From Sediminibacterium sp. C3 (GTDB taxonomy: Bacteria > Bacteroidota > Bacteroidia > Chitinophagales > Chitinophagaceae): a DNA stretch of 33,831 bases. The stretch is taken from positions 2,135,811-2,169,641 of the forward strand of contig NZ_KI669560.1 of NCBI RefSeq assembly GCF_000508085.1, in the 5' to 3' direction. Made by a program: the position numbers and the translations under genes. Shown piece by piece: positions 1-7,835 of the stretch (the stretch's first letter is position 1; each line of letters begins with the position of its first letter). The notes beneath the pieces are model-generated. The model did not search any database. It was not told the origin of the DNA and worked only from the letters and a program-made list of their open reading frames with translations.

Positions 1-1
1 T

Positions 2-412
2 ATATGTATTATTATAACTTTAATACTATTGTTGATTGCTTTGGTTAATTTGAAATTTCAATCGACTCTGGGTAGATTATTTATTTTAAAAATTTCATTT
101 AATATATTAAATTCTAGGAACATTTTTTTTGGGAATGGTATTGATACATTCGCGCGATTATATAGTGATTCACAATTTGAATATTTCAGGTTAAATAAGT
201 ATTCGATAAATGAATATAACAATGCTGGTTATATTGAATATGCTTATAATGATTTTTTAGAAATATTTATTGAATATGGATTAATTGCTTTATTAATTGT
301 TTTAACAATTTTAATGAGAATTTTTCGCAATACTAAATTTCTTTCAAACATTAATTTGAAATTATTTTTAGTATTCTGTATGACCTTTAATTCATTATTT
401 TTTTTGGATTAA
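2..412 (+). pseudogene. O-antigen ligase/polymerase-like membrane protein, 5' piece (partial, frameshifted)
   Basis: The frame is open to the left window edge, so the true start lies outside. What is seen is the late part of a multi-spanning membrane protein: a hydrophobic helix, a polar loop holding GNGIDTF and many Tyr/Asn, then NDFLEIFIEYGLIALLIV leading into another helix. A loop followed by a 'NDxLE...GL' motif is typical of the O-antigen ligase/Wzy family, which joins or polymerises surface glycans at the inner membrane. The frame stops at 410-412 directly after a T8 run (398-405). One extra T would carry it into the next piece, which continues with FGLSIPLFRF and more helix. It is strongly AT-rich compared with the rest of the window, as glycan loci often are. 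The family call is by pattern only; a related polysaccharide polymerase is possible. Confidence 0.6.
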
Positions 413-1032
413 GTATACCACTATTTCGATTTATTCTAATTTTAGTTTTAGCTTATTATTCATCAAATGATATTTCAATATTCCAGTTTGATTTTAAAAA
501 TTCAGTTTTAAACAAATTGTTGTTTATTTCCTTCAGTTTTTTTAATATGTATTATGTTATTAGGCTATACAATAATTACATTGAATGGAATGATGCACGA
601 TTAAGTATTAATAAAGTTAATGATTATTCTTATGAAAATTTGTACAATGATTTTAAATGGAATTCAGTTTATTTATCAGAATATTCTACATGTTTAGTAA
701 AGAAAAAAGATTTTTTGAAATCTAAAATAATTCTTCTTCAATCAATCAATTATAGTGCTGATCCTGTTTTATTTCAAAAACTAGGAATTCTTTATGAAAA
801 ATTAGGGAGTATTGATTCTGCAAAAAATTGTTACGAAAGGGCTATTTTTACAATACCAAATAGGTTTTATCCAAAGTATTTGCTAATGAACTTTTATATA
901 AAAAATAAAAAAATGTATCTGGCTGATAGTGTTTCAAGAGAAATAATTAATTCTCCTATTAAAACAAATTCAGTTGCAATTGCTCAAATAGTTGATAGTG
1001 CAAAGAGTGTTTTACAAAAACATATTCATTGA
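391..1032 (+). pseudogene. O-antigen ligase-like protein, 3' piece with TPR tail
   Basis: This frame opens after a stop at 388-390 and has no credible start of its own. Its first residues (FGLSIPLFRF, then ILILVLAYYS) read as the last membrane helices of the preceding piece, joined across the T8 run at 398-405. A further hydrophobic helix near 517-560 is followed by a soluble region with TPR-like helical pairs, for example FQKLGILYEKLGSIDSAKNC (about 771-830). An O-antigen ligase followed by a periplasmic TPR tail is a common Bacteroidota arrangement. If expressed alone from the TTG at 517 it would be a 171-residue TPR fragment, which seems unlikely to be a native gene. It converges on dnaK, with a hairpin between the two. 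Confidence 0.6.
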
Positions 1033-1043
1033 ATATGTATGAA

Positions 1044-1078
1044 TTGAGAGGTATCAAAAGTTTATGGATACCTCTCAA
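1044..1078. terminator. Hairpin between convergent genes, probable two-way terminator
   Basis: A perfect 12-bp inverted repeat (TTGAGAGGTATC at 1044-1055, GATACCTCTCAA at 1067-1078) with an 11-base loop sits between the polysaccharide gene and the convergent dnaK stop. U-tracts are weak on both sides, so termination in both directions is inferred from position and stem strength. Confidence 0.65.
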
Positions 1079-1083
1079 ATAGT

Positions 1084-2988
1084 TTACTTTACTTCTTCAA
1101 ATTGTGCATCTTCAACAGTATCAGACTTCGGTTGCTCGGCACCTGCACCAGCACCCGGGTTTGCTCCAGGTTGTTCACCTGCTGCTTGTTGTGCTTTGTA
1201 GATGTCTTCACTAGCAGCAGTCCAAGCTGTATTCATTTCAGCCATTGCTGCATCAACTGCAGGGATGTCTTGATTTTTGTGCGCTTCTTTCAACTTAGTC
1301 AATGCTGTTTCAATTGCTCCTTTTTTATCAGCTGGAATTTTGTCGCCAAATTCTTTGAATTGTTTTTCTGTTTGGAAAATCAAACTATCGGCTTGGTTTA
1401 ATTTTTCCACACGAGATCTGGCTTCATTATCAGCTGCTTCGTTGGCTTTGGCTTCAGCTTTCATTTTCTCAACTTCTTCTTTGCTTAAACCACTACCCGC
1501 TTCAATTCTGATTTTTTGTTCTTTACCAGTGCCCTTGTCTTTTGCACTTACGTTTAATAGACCGTTGGCATCAATATCAAAAGTCACTTCAATTTGAGGT
1601 ACGCCTCTTGGTGCTGGAGGAATGCCATCTAAGTTAAACATACCTAAGCTCTTATTTTGATTGGCCATTGGGCGCTCACCCTGTAATACATGAATTTGAA
1701 CACCTGGTTGGTTATCGCTAGCAGTAGAATACACTTCTGTTTTCTTAGTAGGAATTGTGGTGTTGGCTGCAATCATGGTGGTCATTACACCGCCCATGGT
1801 TTCAATACCTAGGCTTAAAGGCGTAACGTCTAATAACAATACGTCTTTTACTTCACCAGTTAATACAGCCCCTTGAATAGCAGCACCTAAAGCAACCACT
1901 TCATCAGGGTTAACACTTCTGTTTGGTTTTTTGCCAAAGAAGCTTTCAACAATCTCTTGTACTTTAGGAATACGAGTTGAACCACCTACTAAAATCACTT
2001 CGTCAATTTCAGATTTGCTGTAACCCGCATCTTTCAATGCAGCTTCGCAAGGCTTCAAACAACGAGCAAATAAATTATCGGCCAATTGTTCAAATTTAGC
2101 TCTTGATAATTTTAAAACCAAGTGCTTAGGAACTCCGTCTACAGCAGTGATATAAGGAAGATTGATTTCTGTTTCAGAAGAAGAGCTCAATTCAACTTTT
2201 GCTTTTTCCGAAGCTTCTTTCAAACGCTGTAAAGCCATTGGATCTTTACGCAAGTCAATGCCTTCCTGAGCTTTGAATTCGTCCGCTAACCAGTCCATGA
2301 TTACTTTGTCGAAATCATCTCCACCTAAATGAGTGTCACCATTGGTAGATTTTACTTCGAAAACCCCGTCTCCTAATTCAAGAATAGAGATATCAAAAGT
2401 ACCACCACCCAAGTCGAATACGGCAATTTTCTGGTCTGCATTCTTTTTGTCTAATCCATAAGCAAGAGCAGCAGCAGTAGGTTCGTTTACAATTCTTCTC
2501 ACATTCAAACCCGCAATTTCACCTGCTTCTTTGGTTGCTTGGCGTTGTGCATCGTTAAAGTAAGCCGGAACGGTAATAACCGCTTCGTTCACTTCATGAC
2601 CCAAATAGTCTTCGGCTGTTTTTTTCATTTTCTGCAAAATCATGGCAGAAATTTCCTGTGGAGTGTACATACGATCTTCAATTTGTACACGCACGGTATT
2701 ATTATCGCCCTTGGCAACCTGATAGCTCCAATGACTGATTTCTTCGGTTACTTCGTCGTAACGACGACCCATAAAACGTTTAACACTGGTAATAGTGTTT
2801 TGAGGATTGGTGATAGCCTGTCTTTTTGCAGGATCTCCCACTTTACGTTCGCCATTCTTTAAAAATGCTACTATTGAAGGAGTAGTGCGGCGTCCTTCGT
2901 CATTTGCAATGACTACAGGTTCATTACCTTCCATAACGGATACACAACTGTTAGTGGTTCCGAGGTCTATTCCAATAATTTTTGCCAT
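1084..2988 (-). CDS. dnaK: Molecular chaperone DnaK (Hsp70)
   Basis: ATP-dependent Hsp70 chaperone of the cytoplasm, working with DnaJ and GrpE (not in this window). The 634-residue protein begins [18 protein letters not shown]; an in-frame ATG 11 codons upstream is rejected because all DnaK proteins start at this motif. The ATPase domain (about 1-380) shows the phosphate loops GIDLGTTNS and [16 protein letters not shown], plus [14 protein letters not shown]. The substrate-binding domain (about 390-505) contains [17 protein letters not shown] helical lid and a Gly/Ala/Pro-rich tail follow, ending DAQFEEVK, close to the EEVD-like end of bacterial DnaK. The length is normal. The upstream region (3017-3083) carries repeated TGACA elements and a -24/-12-like motif, which suggests stress control. 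Confidence 0.99.
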   Translation of the reverse strand: MAKIIGIDLGTTNSCVSVMEGNEPVVIANDEGRRTTPSIVAFLKNGERKVGDPAKRQAITNPQNTITSVKRFMGRRYDEVTEEISHWSYQVAKGDNNTVRVQIEDRMYTPQEISAMILQKMKKTAEDYLGHEVNEAVITVPAYFNDAQRQATKEAGEIAGLNVRRIVNEPTAAALAYGLDKKNADQKIAVFDLGGGTFDISILELGDGVFEVKSTNGDTHLGGDDFDKVIMDWLADEFKAQEGIDLRKDPMALQRLKEASEKAKVELSSSSETEINLPYITAVDGVPKHLVLKLSRAKFEQLADNLFARCLKPCEAALKDAGYSKSEIDEVILVGGSTRIPKVQEIVESFFGKKPNRSVNPDEVVALGAAIQGAVLTGEVKDVLLLDVTPLSLGIETMGGVMTTMIAANTTIPTKKTEVYSTASDNQPGVQIHVLQGERPMANQNKSLGMFNLDGIPPAPRGVPQIEVTFDIDANGLLNVSAKDKGTGKEQKIRIEAGSGLSKEEVEKMKAEAKANEAADNEARSRVEKLNQADSLIFQTEKQFKEFGDKIPADKKGAIETALTKLKEAHKNQDIPAVDAAMAEMNTAWTAASEDIYKAQQAAGEQPGANPGAGAGAEQPKSDTVEDAQFEEVK

Positions 2989-3016
2989 AATATATGTTTT
3001 CAATTGCAATTGAATA

Positions 3017-3059
3017 TTCAATGATTATGCCACCTGTCAGTTAAGTGCAAAATTGTCAG
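3017..3059 (-). promoter_or_regulatory. dnaK upstream region: repeated CTGACA boxes and a sigma54-like motif
   Basis: On the minus strand, CTGACA occurs at 3054-3059 and again at 3035-3040, each followed by TTGCA or TGGCA; a third TGACA lies at 3079-3083. The proximal TGGCATAATCATTGAA (3017-3032) has the spacing of a sigma54 -24/-12 promoter (TGGCAC-N5-TTGCW) but carries GA where GC is expected. It lies 29 bases before the ATG. A heat-shock promoter/operator role is inferred. Confidence 0.4.
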
Positions 3060-3120
3060 ATTCACTACCAAATCGTCGTGTCAAATGGGATTATGAAGAC
3101 ATTTTAGCGCAAAAAAGACC

Positions 3121-3621
3121 TTATTGTAGTTGTTTCGCCTTGAACGTAAAGTTCTTTTGTGAGAAATAACTGAATAAAACAACGAAAACGGTGGTCAGTA
3201 TTTTTGAGGGAGTTGGGTACCAGCCAAAACTGTCTACGAATATTTTTAAGAAGATATAATTGAGCAGAATACAACCAAAAACCACTAGAAAATACCTGGC
3301 AAGCTGGGTGCGCTTGGTTACACTGGTTTGTTGAAAAACCACATATCTACTTAAGTAAAAACCGGTGGGGAATGTTACCACAAAACTCAATAAAAAAGAA
3401 GCAATATGGGGGCTTACCGTTACTGTATAGAATTGTACGGCGGTTTTATTCAAGATATAATTGTATGCAACAAAGAACAATCCAATATCCAATAAAGTAT
3501 TGAATCCACCGCAGGCAGCATACCGATAGGTTTGTTTGGGCATGAATCTGCTAAACAATGGATAAAACCAGTCAACTACCTGAAGAATAAATCCACTAAC
3601 GAATTTGTGCAGCTTTTGCAT
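3121..3621 (-). CDS. GtrA-like membrane protein
   Basis: A 166-residue protein with four hydrophobic helices and the GtrA opening pattern: YRYAACGGFNTLLDIGLFF near residue 32, then later helices FLLSFVVTFPTGFYLSRYVVF and LVVFGCILLNYIFLKIF, and a short basic C-terminus ending SQKNFTFKAKQLQ. GtrA-family proteins help move lipid-linked sugars across the inner membrane or support cell-wall glycan synthesis; the substrate cannot be told from sequence. It starts divergently from argS and lies upstream of dnaK with about 130 bases between, so it probably has its own promoter. The soluble leader of about 25 residues is mildly longer than in the shortest family members. The family call is firm, the function general. 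Confidence 0.85.
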   Translation of the reverse strand: MQKLHKFVSGFILQVVDWFYPLFSRFMPKQTYRYAACGGFNTLLDIGLFFVAYNYILNKTAVQFYTVTVSPHIASFLLSFVVTFPTGFYLSRYVVFQQTSVTKRTQLARYFLVVFGCILLNYIFLKIFVDSFGWYPTPSKILTTVFVVLFSYFSQKNFTFKAKQLQ

Positions 3622-3651
3622 AACGGAGCGCGAAGGTAGTTGATAAATGGT

Positions 3652-3659
3652 TAGTTTTG
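3652..3659 (+). promoter_or_regulatory. Candidate -7 element for argS
   Basis: TAGTTTTG fits the Bacteroidota TAnnTTTG -7 box exactly and lies 21 bases before the chosen argS ATG. No convincing TTTG -33 box is seen at the expected distance, so this is tentative. Confidence 0.4.
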
Positions 3660-3680
3660 CATCCCGAAATTGTTAAGATT

Positions 3681-5468
3681 ATGAGTGTGGTCAATCAAAT
3701 AAAACAGGCAGCTGCCAACAGTATTCAGGCTCTTTATGGAGAATCAGTGCTTCCGGAGCACGTGCTGGTAAATCAAACCAAACCTGAGTTTGAAGGGGAT
3801 TATACCGTGGTATTGTTTGCTTTTGTAAAAACACTCAAAAAATCACCGGAACAATTGGGTAAAGAATTGGGAGATTTTCTGGTAAGCAACCACCCCGCCC
3901 TTTTTTCCAGCTATAACTTGGTAAAAGGCTTTTTGAATCTGACCATTCCGGATGCCTATTGGTCGGAAAAGCTATTGAGGAGTTATACCAATACCTGCTA
4001 TGGTTTTGCTCCCTCTAATGGTAATAAAGTAATGGTTGAGTACTCCTCTCCCAATACCAATAAACCACTACATCTTGGACACCTAAGAAATAATTTTCTA
4101 GGAAGAAGCATTGCCGAAATTTTAAAAGCAACCGGAAATGAAGTGGTAAAAACCTGTATAGTGAATGACCGTGGTATACATATTTGTAAAAGTATGATTG
4201 CCTGGAAACGCTATGCCAATGGAGCTACTCCGGCCAGTACAGGCATGAAAGGCGATCATTTTGTTGGGGATTATTACGTAAAATTCAACGACGCTTATAA
4301 GGCGGAAATTGCAGAACTAAAAGCGAAGGGACTATCTGAAGAACTGGCTGAAAAGGAAGCTCCCATAATGAAAGAAGCCCAACAGATGTTGCTGGACTGG
4401 GAAGCCGGAAAGCCCGAAGTGTTAGCGTTATGGAAAGAGATGAATGGGTGGGTGTATGAAGGATTTGACACTACTTATAAAAGAATCGGAACCGACTTCG
4501 ATAAAATTTATTACGAGAGTAATACCTATCTATTAGGTAAGGATCTGGTAGATAAGGGCCTGGATCAAAAAGTGTTTTATCAGAAAGAAGATCAAAGTGT
4601 TTGGATTGATTTAACCGGGGATGGTTTAGATGAAAAACTGGTAAGAAGAAAAGACGGCACATCGGTTTATATAACACAGGATATTGGATTGGCAGAACAA
4701 AAACAAAAAGAATTCAACGCCCAGCAGAGTATTTATGTGGTGGGTGACGAGCAGAATTATCATTTTAAAGTTTTAAAACTGATTTGTCAGAAACTACAAT
4801 TGCCCTCTGCGGACGGTATCTATCACTTAAGTTATGGAATGGTAGAATTGCCAACCGGCAAAATGAAAAGCAGAGAAGGAACAGTAGTGGATGCGGATGA
4901 TTTGGTAGACGAAATGATTCGCATTGCCCGTGAAAAAACCGAAGAGTTGGGAAAAGTGAATGATTTTACAGAGGAAGAAAGAGTTGCATTGTATGATACC
5001 ATTGGGCTTGGGGCTTTGAAGTTTTTCCTGCTTCGCGTAGATCCCAAAAAGAAAATGATTTTTAATCCAGAAGAGAGCATCGATTTCCATGGATTTACAG
5101 GGCCTTTTATTCAATATACCTATGCCCGTATCAGCAGTATACTTCGGAAACTTCAATATACCGAGGAAGTAAAGCTTACCCTTGAAACAGCCAATTCATT
5201 TAGTCCGCTGGAAAAGGAACTGATGGTAGCCCTGGAACAATTCCCTGAAACATTACAGGACGCAGCCAAAGAACAGGATCCATCCAAAGTGGCTATTTAT
5301 ATTTACAATATCGCCAAAATTTTCAGTTCTTTCTATGCAGAACATTCCATTGCCAATGCAGAAAGTAACAGCAAGCAGCAACTACGTATTATGTTGTCTG
5401 TATTAACGGCAACTACCATTAAAAATGGTATGGACGTACTGGGTATTAAAGTACCCGAAAGGATGTAA
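3681..5468 (+). CDS. argS: Arginine--tRNA ligase
   Basis: Class I aminoacyl-tRNA synthetase that charges tRNA-Arg with arginine in the cytoplasm. The chosen start gives MSVVNQIKQA and 595 residues, the usual length; an in-frame TTG eight codons upstream overlaps the likely -7 box and is rejected. The N-terminal Add-1 domain (about 1-110) binds the tRNA D-loop. The HIGH signature is HLGHLRN (about residue 131), preceded by VEYSSPNTNKP. The KMSKS-type loop is KMKSREGT near residue 394. The C-terminal DALR anticodon-binding domain starts near FTGPFIQYTYARI and ends KNGMDVLGIKVPERM. It is divergent from the GtrA-like gene, and the tRNA-Leu gene follows 33 bases downstream with no terminator between, so read-through is possible. 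Confidence 0.98.
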   Translation: MSVVNQIKQAAANSIQALYGESVLPEHVLVNQTKPEFEGDYTVVLFAFVKTLKKSPEQLGKELGDFLVSNHPALFSSYNLVKGFLNLTIPDAYWSEKLLRSYTNTCYGFAPSNGNKVMVEYSSPNTNKPLHLGHLRNNFLGRSIAEILKATGNEVVKTCIVNDRGIHICKSMIAWKRYANGATPASTGMKGDHFVGDYYVKFNDAYKAEIAELKAKGLSEELAEKEAPIMKEAQQMLLDWEAGKPEVLALWKEMNGWVYEGFDTTYKRIGTDFDKIYYESNTYLLGKDLVDKGLDQKVFYQKEDQSVWIDLTGDGLDEKLVRRKDGTSVYITQDIGLAEQKQKEFNAQQSIYVVGDEQNYHFKVLKLICQKLQLPSADGIYHLSYGMVELPTGKMKSREGTVVDADDLVDEMIRIAREKTEELGKVNDFTEEERVALYDTIGLGALKFFLLRVDPKKKMIFNPEESIDFHGFTGPFIQYTYARISSILRKLQYTEEVKLTLETANSFSPLEKELMVALEQFPETLQDAAKEQDPSKVAIYIYNIAKIFSSFYAEHSIANAESNSKQQLRIMLSVLTATTIKNGMDVLGIKVPERM

Positions 5469-5501
5469 GAAAAATATTTTAATATTGCAGCCTACAAAGG
5501 C

Positions 5502-5585
5502 GCCCGGGTGTTGAAATTGGTAGACAAGCCACCTTGAGGTGGTGGTGCTGGAAACGGCGTGCTGGTTCGAATCCAGTCTCGGGCA
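5502..5585 (+). tRNA. tRNA-Leu, anticodon GAG
   Basis: The acceptor GCCCGGG (5502-5508) pairs with CTCGGGC (5578-5584, one G-U), with discriminator A at 5585. The anticodon stem CCACC/GGTGG encloses loop TTGAGGT, with anticodon GAG at 5536-5538. A long variable arm (TGCTGGAAACGGCG region) marks a class II tRNA-Leu. The T arm carries GGTTCGAATCC. CCA is not encoded. It reads CUC/CUU codons. A TAATATTG box (5480-5487) may be its promoter. Confidence 0.96.
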
Positions 5586-5591
5586 CAAAGA

Positions 5592-5616
5592 CCCTGACAC
5601 GAAGTGTCGGGGTTTT
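5592..5616 (+). terminator. Rho-independent terminator after tRNA-Leu
   Basis: CCCTGACAC / GTGTCGGGG (one G-U pair) with a GAA loop forms a strong 9-bp stem at 5592-5612, followed by TTTT. It sits 6 bases after the tRNA end. Confidence 0.88.
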
Positions 5617-5630
5617 CTATTCGAATGCGT

Positions 5631-5744
5631 CAAAAGCTTGCTTTTGTAAGCATGAAAATGGGAAACCTAATTTGCGCCAATGGCGCAAAGGGTCTTTGGG
5701 TAACCCTCCCATCCAGGAAGTCGGCCAAACAAAGTGCGGCCGAC
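5631..5744. repeat. Cluster of short palindromes after the tRNA
   Basis: Between the tRNA terminator and the NlpE-like gene lie three closely spaced inverted repeats: CAAAAG/CTTTTG (5631-5646), TTTGCGCC-AAT-GGCGCAAA (5671-5689) and GTCGGCC-N11-GGCCGAC (5720-5744). The stretch is richer in GC than the flanking intergenic DNA (5745-5832). Short open frames here overlap the tRNA and the next gene and are not credible. It may be a remnant of an inserted element at the tRNA 3' side or a REP-like unit; no integrase or att direct repeat was seen. Confidence 0.5.
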
Positions 5745-5832
5745 AATCAACTTTACAACCAACAATCCATTCTTAAATACATTCATTATTTCTTATATTT
5801 ATTTGGCTATTTAATCACGAAAAGTATTAAGT

Positions 5833-6597
5833 ATGTCTTCAAGAATTCTATTTATAATAACGTCAGTACTCGTAACTTCCTTCTCCTGCAGTACCTCCAA
5901 TCAAACGGCCAATTCAATCAGTCTGGATGGCCACGAAGCAAAGAATTCTTTGGATTGGGAAGGAACTTATTCCGGAGTTCTACCCTGCGCTTCCTGTCCT
6001 GGCATAGAGACAGAAATTATATTGAACAAGGATCAGACTTTTGTGCTAACCCAGGAATATCTTGAGAAACAAAGCATATTTACCAGTAAAGGAAAATTTA
6101 CCTGGTATAATAATAATATCCAATTAGAAGACTCTGCAAGTAATGACTCCAAAATAATTTTTAAAGTAGAAGAAGGCAGACTAAGGAAATTAGATATACA
6201 AGGCAATAAGATTGAAGGGGCTTTGGCTAACAATTATATTTTATACAAGAATGGGAACCCGGAAGTTGAAAATGTCAAATGGTTTATCTCCTCAATCAAT
6301 GGAAAAGCAATTACAGGAGATCGGGAAGCCTATTACCTTGTTTTTCACTCTAAAGAAAGTAGAATGGAAGCAAGAGCAAATTGTAACCGTTTACAGTTTG
6401 AGTACAAGATTAAAAATCAGCAAGATTTAATTGTTAAACAGGGCATGAGTACTTTAATGGCTTGCCCAGATACAACAGAACAGGTTTTAATGAAATCATT
6501 AACCCAGTCGGTTCGCATCAAAAGGAATTCAGACATATTGTCTTTTTACGGTAAAGACGATCAACCCTTAATTATATGTGTGATAAATAAAAATTAA
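5833..6597 (+). CDS. Lipoprotein with NlpE N-terminal domain and META/HslJ-like domain
   Basis: A 254-residue lipoprotein: the signal helix ILFIITSVLVTSFSC gives a lipobox with Cys 19. An NlpE-like domain follows (about 35-140) with WEGTYSGVLPCASCPGIETE, including the CxxC pair typical of NlpE, the copper-responsive envelope lipoprotein. The second half (about 148-250) begins VKWFISSINGK and contains MEARANCNRLQFEY and MSTLMACPD, the pattern of the META/HslJ fold. This tandem arrangement is known in Bacteroidota and other phyla. Likely located in the envelope and perhaps linked to copper or redox stress; the exact role is unknown. Four bases separate it from the DUF2200 gene, so the two are probably co-transcribed. 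Confidence 0.85.
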   Translation: MSSRILFIITSVLVTSFSCSTSNQTANSISLDGHEAKNSLDWEGTYSGVLPCASCPGIETEIILNKDQTFVLTQEYLEKQSIFTSKGKFTWYNNNIQLEDSASNDSKIIFKVEEGRLRKLDIQGNKIEGALANNYILYKNGNPEVENVKWFISSINGKAITGDREAYYLVFHSKESRMEARANCNRLQFEYKIKNQQDLIVKQGMSTLMACPDTTEQVLMKSLTQSVRIKRNSDILSFYGKDDQPLIICVINKN

Positions 6598-6601
6598 ATC
6601 C

Positions 6602-6961
6602 ATGTCTACCACCAGTAATCACGACGAAAAAATTGCCAAAATGAGTTTTGCCTCTGTGTATCCACACTATGTGACTAAGGTTGAAAAAAAAGGAAGAACC
6701 ATTGCTGAGCTACACAAAGTAATTGAGTGGCTAACGGGTTATACAGAATCACAAATTCAACAACTGATTTTGGATAAAGTTAATTTTTCTGAATTCTTTT
6801 CAAAAGCCAAACTAAATCCCAACGCCCATTTAATTACGGGAACCATTTGCGGATATAGGATTGAAGTGATCGAGAACAATTTAACAAGACAAGTAAGATA
6901 CCTCGACAAAATAATAGATGAATTGGCCAAAGGAAAAGCACTTGAAAAGATCATGCGTTAA
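6602..6961 (+). CDS. DUF2200 family protein
   Basis: A 119-residue soluble protein. Its core KIAKMSFASVYPHYVTKVE then GRTIAELHKVIEWLTGY, FFSKAKLNPNAHLITGTICG and RYLDKIIDELAKGKALEKIM are hallmarks of the DUF2200 family, a small conserved protein of unknown function often met as a stand-alone accessory gene. The length is normal for the family. No signal peptide or membrane segment is present. It follows the NlpE-like gene by 4 bases and converges on the DUF2490 gene with 17 bases between stops, with no clear terminator hairpin in the gap. Confidence 0.88.
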   Translation: MSTTSNHDEKIAKMSFASVYPHYVTKVEKKGRTIAELHKVIEWLTGYTESQIQQLILDKVNFSEFFSKAKLNPNAHLITGTICGYRIEVIENNLTRQVRYLDKIIDELAKGKALEKIMR

Positions 6962-6978
6962 ACCAAAATTGGATTGAA

Positions 6979-7743
6979 CTAAAAATTAAAATAAGTATTT
7001 AGTATTATGCCATTGTTGTATTGAAAAACATTTCTATTGTTCACTTCCCTTCCCAACTGTACAATCTGATTTAGATAACCTGCCTCGATTCTGAAAGAAT
7101 TATTAATCGCTTTCCCTACTAATACCCCGATCCTATTCTGATCAAATACATTTTCCCCTACATTCTTTCCAAATCCAATTAAAATCTCATTATATGCTGC
7201 AACATATAGTGGATAAGTAGCGTTCATATTCAGCGGAATCTGTCCTCTTATCATATATCGCATCCGATTCATAAAAAAGAAATCATCATCTTTGGTATCA
7301 GCGGCAGATGTATACCTGCCAAGCCATCTTTGTTCCAGCATAAAACGATGCGACAGAGATATTTTACCAATTTTATCGTTGATGGTAAGCATTTGATAAG
7401 TGCGATGTTCGGTAAATTGCTTTCCAAAAGTATTTAAAGGTATATCACCATAGGCAAATGTTTCAGCCCATGCATAACCCAATCTGAATTGAACATCATT
7501 ATTCAATTGGTAATTCACTCCTAATCTAAGTAAGCTTTGCTGCCAATCCTTAATGATTTGATCTCTGCGCCATTGATATTCTGTATGTAAACTCCATTTT
7601 GTATTAAACTTTATTGTGCCAAAATAATTGAACCAACCAATAGAATTCCTGTCAGTAATTCTGCCATTCTGTGCTAATATTTTGCTTTTGGGATTCAGTA
7701 GTAAACAAAATAAAATAGATAGAACAGTCGCGATTCTTTTCAT
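6979..7743 (-). CDS. DUF2490 family protein, probable outer-membrane beta-barrel
   Basis: A 254-residue protein with a cleavable signal peptide (IATVLSILFCLLLNPKSKILA then QNG) and a body of alternating strands rich in aromatic residues, ending in Phe (NTYFNF), as beta-barrel proteins do. Segments such as WSLHTEYQWRRDQIIKDWQQ, LLRLGVNYQL, FRLGYAWAETF and HRFMLEQRWLGRY match the DUF2490 pattern. The family is common in Bacteroidota and is thought to be an outer-membrane protein of unknown function; no substrate can be proposed. It is transcribed on its own, divergently from the pentapeptide-repeat gene across a 92-base spacer that contains an inverted repeat. Confidence 0.85.
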   Translation of the reverse strand: MKRIATVLSILFCLLLNPKSKILAQNGRITDRNSIGWFNYFGTIKFNTKWSLHTEYQWRRDQIIKDWQQSLLRLGVNYQLNNDVQFRLGYAWAETFAYGDIPLNTFGKQFTEHRTYQMLTINDKIGKISLSHRFMLEQRWLGRYTSAADTKDDDFFFMNRMRYMIRGQIPLNMNATYPLYVAAYNEILIGFGKNVGENVFDQNRIGVLVGKAINNSFRIEAGYLNQIVQLGREVNNRNVFQYNNGIILNTYFNF

Positions 7744-7782
7744 TTTCTGTTTTTTTATAGCCGCAAATTAATCAGACTTCCT

Positions 7783-7806
7783 GTTAATTAAACTATATTG
7801 ATTAAC
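7783..7806. promoter_or_regulatory. Inverted repeat in divergent promoter region
   Basis: GTTAAT (7783-7788) and ATTAAC (7801-7806) form a perfect 6-bp repeat with a 12-base AT-rich spacer, midway between two divergent genes. This is a possible regulator site, but chance is likely in such AT-rich DNA. Confidence 0.2.
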
Positions 7807-7835
7807 AATTTAGCAAACGCAAATAGACTGTAATA

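Noticed and set aside
1102..2862. Open frames on the plus strand inside dnaK (1102-1401, 1277-1597, 2539-2862)
   Set aside because: They are antisense shadows of a highly conserved gene, with Cys/Phe/Ser-rich translations and no family-like motif.
5403..5633. Minus-strand frame over the argS end and tRNA-Leu
   Set aside because: It contains the usual antisense-tRNA translation (PRLDSNQHAV-like) and is not a gene.
5502..5832. Integrated element with att sites at tRNA-Leu
   Set aside because: No integrase gene and no direct repeat of the tRNA 3' end were found in the window.
5534..6065. Two plus-strand frames across the tRNA, the palindromes and the start of the NlpE-like gene
   Set aside because: They overlap the tRNA-Leu and a real gene in another frame, and the sequences look random.
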